From Thermodesulfobacteriota bacterium (GTDB lineage Bacteria; Desulfobacterota; Desulfobulbia; Desulfobulbales; JBFMBH01): 47,552 bases of DNA. Each line of letters opens with the position of its first letter. Within the stretch, counting starts at the first letter, position 1. Of the stretch, positions 47,186 to 47,552 are shown in pieces. The notes below the pieces were generated by a model. That model made no database searches and was not told the origin of the DNA. It saw only the letters and a list, made by a program, of their open reading frames with translations. A program made the position numbers and the translations under genes. The stretch covers positions 1-47,552 of the forward strand of contig JBFMBH010000014.1 of assembly GCA_040755095.1 (NCBI GenBank), read 5' to 3'.

Positions 47186-47552
47186 ATGCGACTCATTCTG
47201 CTGGGGGCTCCCGGCGCGGGCAAAGGCACGGTGGCCAAGATGCTCACCGCCATCGACAGCTCGGTCCAGATCTCCACCGGGGACATCCTGCGGGGGGCGG
47301 TGCAGGCCGGCACCGAGCTGGGCCAGCAGGCGGACGCTTTCATGAAGCGGGGCGATCTGGTTCCTGATGCCCTCATCATGGGCATTATGGAAAAACGCCT
47401 CCAGGAGCCCGACTGCCAGCAGGGCTTTCTTCTGGACGGCTTTCCCCGCACCATTCCCCAGGCCGAGGCCTTGAAGGAGCTGTTGGCCCGCCTGGGCATC
47501 CGTCTCGATCTGGTGGTCAACATCGACGTGCCCCGGGAGACGATCCTCGACC
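47186..47552 (+). CDS. adk: Adenylate kinase, C-terminus beyond window
   Basis: Catalyses ATP + AMP = 2 ADP. The ATG at 47186 follows GAGGAGGAA. The visible 122 residues show the P-loop GAPGAGKGT (7-15), the AMP-binding ISTGDILRGAV, and GFLLDGFPRTIPQAEAL with the catalytic arginine. The zinc/LID region lies outside the window. A housekeeping gene; the neighbour SNF2 gene is divergent. Confidence 0.97.
   Translation, partial: MRLILLGAPGAGKGTVAKMLTAIDSSVQISTGDILRGAVQAGTELGQQADAFMKRGDLVPDALIMGIMEKRLQEPDCQQGFLLDGFPRTIPQAEALKELLARLGIRLDLVVNIDVPRETILD

Overview
The window is GC-rich, gene-dense bacterial DNA. A periplasmic, membrane-anchored [NiFe] hydrogenase of the Hyb type, a complete archaeal-type V/A-ATPase operon, a DsrE2-like sulfur protein and many PAS-containing hybrid kinases point to an anaerobic member of the Desulfobacterota (former Deltaproteobacteria). 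That placement is inference from gene content; no phylogenetic marker is complete here.

Layout. 1-922: a LysM protein (partial) and a small lipoprotein cytochrome c. 1099-6706: a five-gene hydrogenase operon in the order small subunit, ferredoxin HybA, large subunit, maturation protease, NrfD-type membrane subunit. The large subunit has an in-frame TGA at 3448-3450, exactly at the second cysteine of the N-terminal nickel motif (CGVC read as CGV-U). A hairpin shaped like a bacterial SECIS follows ten bases later. I read this as selenocysteine in the N-terminal motif, whereas the known [NiFeSe] enzymes carry it in the C-terminal motif. It is the most important observation in the window. 6933-12646: two periplasmic binding proteins, a membrane histidine kinase and a soluble hybrid kinase. 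12725-17221: two TonB-dependent receptors, a tandem duplication. 17352-20029: a DUF4143-type ATPase with its own good promoter, DsrE2, and a VapBC toxin-antitoxin pair.

20085-24812 (minus): two hybrid kinases flanking a truncated NtrC-type regulator. The regulator ends out of frame inside its ATPase domain, directly against the PAS domain of the next kinase, which looks like a deletion scar. 24849-25541: a TVP38-type membrane protein. 25647-35062 (minus): V/A-ATPase genes in the classical order H-I-K-E-C-F-A-B-D, but D is separated from B by about 1.7 kb holding an AlbA_2/Schlafen-type gene on the other strand and an orphan UPF0175 gene. 35203-36937: TauE-type permease and a divergent VKOR-thioredoxin fusion. 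37001-37049: a long nested palindrome. 37086-39738: a chemoreceptor with a phosphate-type binding protein encoded directly upstream. 40040-40115: tRNA-Lys(CTT) with a promoter and a strong terminator. 40244-46861 (minus): a SprT-like metalloprotease with a DUF2786 segment, a protein I cannot assign, and a large SWIM-SNF2 helicase, probably one operon. 47186 to the end: adenylate kinase, partial.

How the parts fit: the hydrogenase oxidises periplasmic H2 and passes electrons through HybA and the NrfD-type subunit to the quinone pool, while the V/A-ATPase couples ion movement to ATP. Several binding-protein/kinase and binding-protein/chemoreceptor pairs suggest investment in sensing small molecules. 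All function calls rest on recognising motifs by eye; no database search was run.
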